DNA of 31,736 bases from Bremia lactucae (Eukaryota > Oomycota > Peronosporomycetes > Peronosporales > Peronosporaceae), in the NCBI RefSeq assembly GCF_004359215.1, contig NW_027152029.1, forward strand, positions 1,617,766 to 1,649,501, given 5' to 3'. The notes under the pieces are model-generated. The model did no database searches, had not been told where the DNA came from, and saw nothing but the letters and a program-made list of their open reading frames with translations. Position numbers and translations under genes: made by a program. Numbering within the stretch: position 1 is the stretch's first letter; the number at the start of each line of letters is the position of its first letter. This document shows, piece after piece, positions 27,625 to 31,736 of this stretch.

Positions 27625-28560
27625 TTGTACTCCCCAGCCTGGCAGTCTTCGAAGACAAATCCCTTATATAAAGATTTGATCGAATTGAAGGATGCATTTC
27701 CTGAATCCCTACCGTGCGAGTTGCCTAAGAATAAATGCACTCGATACGAAATCGATATGATTCCAGGTCCGAAGTACTGTGTCATGAAGCAGTGGCCACT
27801 GCCTCGTGAACAAGTACTTGCGATCGGTAAATTCTTTACCGATTTATTAAAAGCGGGCCATATAAGGGAGTCAACCTTCCCACATAGCCCTCCGACCTTC
27901 TGTGTGCGATAGGCCAAAGGAGGATGGCGGATAGTGCACGCATTCAATAAACTGAATGCTGCAACGGTACCGGCTCAAACGCCGATACCTAGAAAAGACG
28001 TAATCATAGACGGTATGTCTAAGAGTACGATCTATTCGTCTATCGATATGATGGATTGGTTCTATCAAATCCTTATGCGTGAGCGGGACATCTCGTACAC
28101 AGCAGTGAGCGTTCCCAATGGGATGCTCTGGGAATGGCTAGTGATGCCTCAGGGCTGAGTAACGCCCCTGCAACATTCAACAGATGCGTAAAGAATCTAT
28201 TGAGACCGGCAAGAATTCGGACCGAAATAATTCGACGATGTAATTGTCCATAGCCGGGATATGGACGTAAATAGGGCCGTGGAAGCTCCTAAAACTCATG
28301 TTCGTCAGGTTCTTACACTTATGCAAACGCATCAGCTGTACGCGTATCTCAAGAAGTGTATGTTCGCTGCAAGCGAGATACCACTTCTTGGTTGCATCGC
28401 CAGTAAACACGGCGTGCGCTCCTGATCACGAAAAGATCAAGGCAATTACCGTCTGGCCAGTTTTAGTCGATATTAAGGGACTTAGAAAGCTCCTTGGGCC
28501 AGCGGCGTACTTGCACAAGTACTCCATCAATTATGCCGAGATGACATATCATCTCTCTCG
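27625..28560 (+). pseudogene. G1c reverse transcriptase
   Basis: The frame 27625-27912 (NPLYKDLIELKDAFPESLP, KYCVMKQWPLPREQVLAI, SPPTFCVR) is halted by a TAG in place of Lys (CVRxAKGGWR). It continues in the same frame with HAFNKLNAATVPAQTPIPRK, SIDMMDWFYQILMRERDISY and MLWEWLVMPQG to a shift at 28156. Then come SNAPATFNRCVKNLL and the active site as stop-F-D-D (FDDVIVHSRDMD near 28236), where the Tyr codon of YFDD has become TAA. RKLLGPAAYLHKYSINYAEM lies in the connection. Not functional. Confidence 0.86.
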
Positions 28561-28634
28561 TCTCTTGAAAAAAAGACGAGCAATGGCTAAGGATCGCTGA
28601 TTGTCAGCGCTCCTTAAAGAGTATCAAGCAAAGC

Positions 28635-29171
28635 TTGATGCAATCGTCCATCTTGGCGATTGCAGATCAAGACAGACCATTTCATGTGGTCTGTGACGCC
28701 AGCGATTTTGCAATCGGCTGTGCGTTTATACAATATGACACAGGCGGCACAGAGCGCGTCGTGTGTTACCAATTGCATCAGCTGCAACCAGCTAAACGCA
28801 ATTACCCAGTGCATGGCAAGGAACGCCTTGCCATGAAATATGCACTGGCTAAATTTAGGGTCTATCTCCTAGGAGATAGACCGTTCATCCTATATACGGA
28901 CCATGCGTCATTACGCACGGCCGTAAACAGCCCACACCTTTCGCAAAGAATGGCGAGGTGGCTATCCTTCTTCGCGGAGTATAACTTTTCCGTCGAATAT
29001 AAACCAGGACGAATTACTGTCGTCGCTGATGCGTTATCACACCGCCCCGATTTTTCGAGTCGGCGGCGCACTCTAACAGTGATAAAAAATTCCACTATTG
29101 CAACACTCACTACGAGTGTTCCATCATCAACTTTGATTGATGACATAAAGAAAATCTACACAGAAGATTAA
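28635..29171 (+). pseudogene. G1c RNase H, open frame
   Basis: This 178-codon frame contains a complete gypsy RNase H: DRPFHVVCDASDFAIGCAF (Asp), HGKERLAMKYALAKFRVYLL (Glu), ILYTDHASLRTAV (Asp), SPHLSQRMARWLSFFAEYN, and KPGRITVVADALSHRPDF. It is the best-kept enzyme domain in the element but is cut off from RT by a stop at 28598. It includes a 24-bp perfect palindrome (28859-28882) and a 10-bp-stem hairpin (28812-28835). Confidence 0.86.
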
Positions 29172-30387
29172 GACCTTCTGCGTTTAATGGATCGTCTGAT
29201 GAATCCATTTAATACACCTTTTAAAGATTTACCGGCTCTGTATCGATCGTCATCCGACCGATATACAACATGCAACGGCTTACTGTACTACAAATCCGTT
29301 GCCGGCGACACTTTACGTGTCGTCGCCCAACTCACAATGATTTGCGCTTGCGCATCATGTATAAGTGTCACGATGCACCAACAAGTGGACATTGTGGACG
29401 TGAGAAAACTTATCTCACAGTAAGTCGCGACTTCTTCTGGCCCCACCAGTATCGGTTCGTGCGCAAGAACATTCATGCTAGGTATGTCAACCGTGAAGCC
29501 TAGCCCGGTATTCAAACTCCATGGTTTACTCCGTGAACTAGTCTCGGATAGATCCACAGTTCACGGCGGAATTTTACTAGTCCGTTTTGCGATCTCTCGG
29601 AACACGGCTGACTATGTCAACTTCTGATCATGCAGAGACAGATGGTTAGACGGAACGCGTAAATCGCATCCTCGAAGAAATACTTTGAGGTTACGTCCAA
29701 TTATATCCATATTGGAGCGAGTCATACCGATGGTCAAATTCACCATCAACAATTCGGTGCATGCGCTTACAACGCATATACCGTTGTTCGTGAATGGCTT
29801 ACGCCATCCACGCATACCCACCCAATTAGAGGGATCCTCTAGTTTAAGGGGGGGGATGGACTCGCACGAGCAAATCCAATTCTGGCTCATGCTCATCACG
29901 CGTCAAAGTTTCCAACGAGGCGGGTGATGTTGATGTCGAAGCAATCGACATTAAAGATGAGAAAGATCTCATGGCAGTGCACACGAAGCGCACTGGAAAC
30001 GACAAAACAAACGAGTCAGCAGAGGAATTTCTGCTGGCTCGAGAATCAGTAAATCGTTTCGTACAGGATTCCATTGCTAACGCAGTGGACCGTCAGAAAC
30101 GGAACGCAGACAAACATGGAAGAGCAAATATTCTTTTATTTATAATTAATGACGTACTAATACTCTCTATGGTAAACTTACCTAAGCGTGTAGTCACTAT
30201 TGTGAGTAGCAGTAAACCACTACCCAAGTTCATTGGACCATTCCGTGTACTCCATCGCAGAGGCAATGCGTACACAATAGAATTGCCACGAAGGATGCGA
30301 ACGCATCCTACATTATACGTTGGTCGGCTCCGCCCGTACCATCAGTACGCGGTTTCTTCCGCGGAAAGTTCTGACCACTCCTTTTAA
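29172..30387 (+). pseudogene. G1c integrase with GPY/F module
   Basis: The N-terminal part (CNGLLYYKSVAGDTLRVV, then HDAPTSGHCGREKTY and RDFFWPHQYRFVRKNI) is the zinc-binding region. Its two Cys are lost (ARYVNREA). The first half of the catalytic core is missing. The later core is visible in mixed frames (ELVSDRS near 29535, TSDHAETDG, VNRILEEIL). FTINNSVHALTTHIPLFVNG and LRHPRIPTQ follow. The 29971-30387 frame has RQKRNADKHGRANILLFIIN, LPKFIGPFRVLHRRGNAYTI and LYVGRLRPYH, the GPY/F module. Confidence 0.84.
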
Positions 30388-31014
30388 GAACCCCTAAAAG
30401 AAACTTGTGATTACGAACTAGACCCTCATGTTGAGTCTGGAGATTCTCATGCGGAATCCGAAGATCCTCGAAAACGCGATGAGCTAACGACAGCTCATCG
30501 CGAAGAGCGTGATACTTCCGTTTGTACTCCAACATTAAGTACGCATTCTTCGAACGTTTTAACAACCGTTCGATCTAGTGAGCTTGCACCGTCTGCTCCA
30601 ACGAGTTACGCTTACCGCGCTCGTGTTTAAGACCCTCCTCCAATACATGGAGGTAGCGGTCGAGTTTGTCGATCTTCAACTCTAGATCCGACACACATTT
30701 CGGATCTAATTTTTCCTCCTCGACCACAACCAGTGGTGGATTTACACAGTGGTCGACGTTTCCTTGTGGAACGTATTCTAAACCACCGTGATGTGAAGGG
30801 GCAGCGAACGAGTTATATTGTTCGCTGGCACGGTTATCCACCTTCACATGACAGCTGGGAGCCTCGGGCCCGGCTAATTGTTGACGTTGAGGGCCTCGTC
30901 CGTCAGTATGACGAGACCCATCGGATGGATCAGAAGGTCCATCGGAAAACACGCGCCCCTGGCGCGTGTAAAAAAGCAGCTAGTTTTGCAGAACTTCTTG
31001 CATATTTATATTGA
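30388..31014 (+). pseudogene. G1c acidic linker and chromodomain
   Basis: This is in the same frame as the GPY/F module, interrupted only by TAA at 30385 and 30628. The linker is Ser/Glu/Arg-rich (ESGDSHAESEDPRKRDEL). The chromodomain runs from about 30757: GRRFLVERILNHRDVKGQR, SYIVRWHGYPPSHDSWEP, ARLIVDVEGLVRQYDE, with the usual aromatic residues. The frame ends at 31014, overlapping tail to tail with the antisense frame. Reverting two stops would give one frame from integrase to the end, so this part decayed mainly by point changes. Confidence 0.87.
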
Positions 31015-31736
31015 TTGCAAAACGTCAATCGCATCGCGCATCTCGATATAGATGCGAATCCTTCCCCAGGCGAAGAAAGGGAATACACATCCTCTTTTAC
31101 TCTTTTTGTGTGTCAACACAACATGGACAGGGATCACTCCACGTGAGGCAAGTAAGTCCTCTCTCACGTGACAATTGATGCGATTTATACTTGCCCCGGT
31201 TGGAGTTCGTTTCTGGAACTTAACGCGAATCGAGTTAAGTCTTTGAAGCCAGGCTTCACGTCCAATGTATTTGACATTGCAAATGAAAGCGCTCCAGGCT
31301 TGCATAAGCGAGAGTTTATCTTGCTTAACGTTGCCACTATACCATAAATGCTTAAAAAAGAATCGAGATATAAATCTTCTTCAGCGCGAAAGCTCTTCGC
31401 GCTGGGATCAAGGCTATGTAGTTTTGTCGCAATAAATCAAGGGTATTCACTGTGAGGGTGGTCTCTCCAAACAAGCTACTAACTAGCCGTCGGGCAAAAG
31501 CCACGCTTTTTTCTCAGGGGCAACACGAGACATTTTATTGTCTACGCTCCCCTGAGTGGTACTCACTAAAGCAGAGGTACCACAAGAACTTTTATTACGA
31601 TGGCTTACGCCATCGTCATCACCACGCACAGAAATATGTGCGGGTGACGGCACGGGAGACGGCGATGAGGAACATCCTCATCGTCGGAACCAAACATGCT
31701 GTAGCGAACGCTATTAGCACGACTCTACGATTGAGC
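31006..31736 (-). pseudogene. Antisense accessory frame of the G1c element
   Basis: On the minus strand the last frame (31305-31006) starts MQAWSAFICNVKYIGREAWL, continues RLNSIRVKFQKRTPTG, and ends VREDLLASRGVIPVHVVL, FPFFAWGRIRIYIEMRDA. Upstream frames match the antisense frame at 23400-23830 (SARYSMFGSDDED, GDDDGVSHRNKSSCGT). It ends 9 bp into the chromodomain frame, so the two are convergent. The beginning lies outside the window. The protein is unrecognised. Confidence 0.6.

Larger units (their letters stand above)
24851..31736 (+). mobile_element. G1c gypsy (chromodomain) element, truncated by window end
   Basis: The order is LTR, primer-binding site, gag, protease, linker, RT, RNase H, integrase, GPY/F module, chromodomain, antisense frame. 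By comparison with 22987-23116 the 3' LTR should begin a few hundred bp beyond the window. All coding parts are decayed, but it is the only G1 copy with pol beyond the linker and so defines the family. Confidence 0.85.

Noticed and set aside
30308..30952. Minus-strand frames with a coiled-coil look (LKIDKLDRYLHVLEEGLKHE and following) opposite the G1c linker
   Set aside because: The plus strand is in the same frame as the GPY/F module and chromodomain through this stretch with only two stops, and the G2 element has a similar plus-strand linker. The minus frame has no copy elsewhere in the window.

Overview
The window looks like a repeat-rich piece of an oomycete genome (Peronosporales, i.e. 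Phytophthora or downy-mildew type; moderate confidence). The reasons are the short GT-AG introns of the one multi-exon gene and chromodomain-bearing Ty3/gypsy elements whose gag/pol proteins read like those of oomycetes. No prokaryotic feature, tRNA, rRNA or CRISPR array was seen.

Only two cellular genes are convincing: a seven-exon gene for a protein with an ALY/REF-like N-terminal motif and three RRM domains (2586-4022, +), and an intronless gene for a secreted histidine-acid-phosphatase/phosphoglycerate-mutase-like protein (11592-12440, +). Nearly everything else is retrotransposon. I use local names: G1a and G1c are two related gypsy subfamilies (LTR ends TGTAACGGGG...CCCCGTTACA or degenerate versions), G2 is a second gypsy family, and there is one Ty1/copia element.

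Layout: 1-441 G2 LTR (-) sitting in a G1a remnant (-) 442-2278; 2281-2359 tail of a G1c-type LTR; 2586-4022 RRM gene; 4946-7576 a G1a copy folded back on itself (LTR-gag forward, then gag-LTR reversed); 8048-10736 internally deleted copia element (-) with intact 5-bp target duplications; 11592-12440 phosphatase-like gene; 12722-23950 a three-level nest (a reverse G1a element whose 3' LTR is split by a forward G1a element, itself split by a nearly full-length G2 element); 24320-24724 and 24851-31736 two divergently oriented G1c elements, the right one running from gag through chromodomain and off the window edge. All elements carry stops, frameshifts or deletions; only the G2 gag frame and single domains (G1c RNase H, chromodomain) remain open.

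Two signals go beyond ordinary transposon annotation. First, the gypsy sequences, coding parts included, consist to a striking extent of consecutive short perfect inverted repeats (stems of 6-12 bp, loops of 2-9 nt, often abutting). At several homologous sites the two arms differ between G1a and G1c by paired compensatory changes, even where these change amino acids. Second, both gypsy families appear to carry an antisense reading frame between the chromodomain and the 3' LTR, starting about 105-135 bp inside the LTR and running back toward pol. Hairpin counts were made by eye and need a statistical test.
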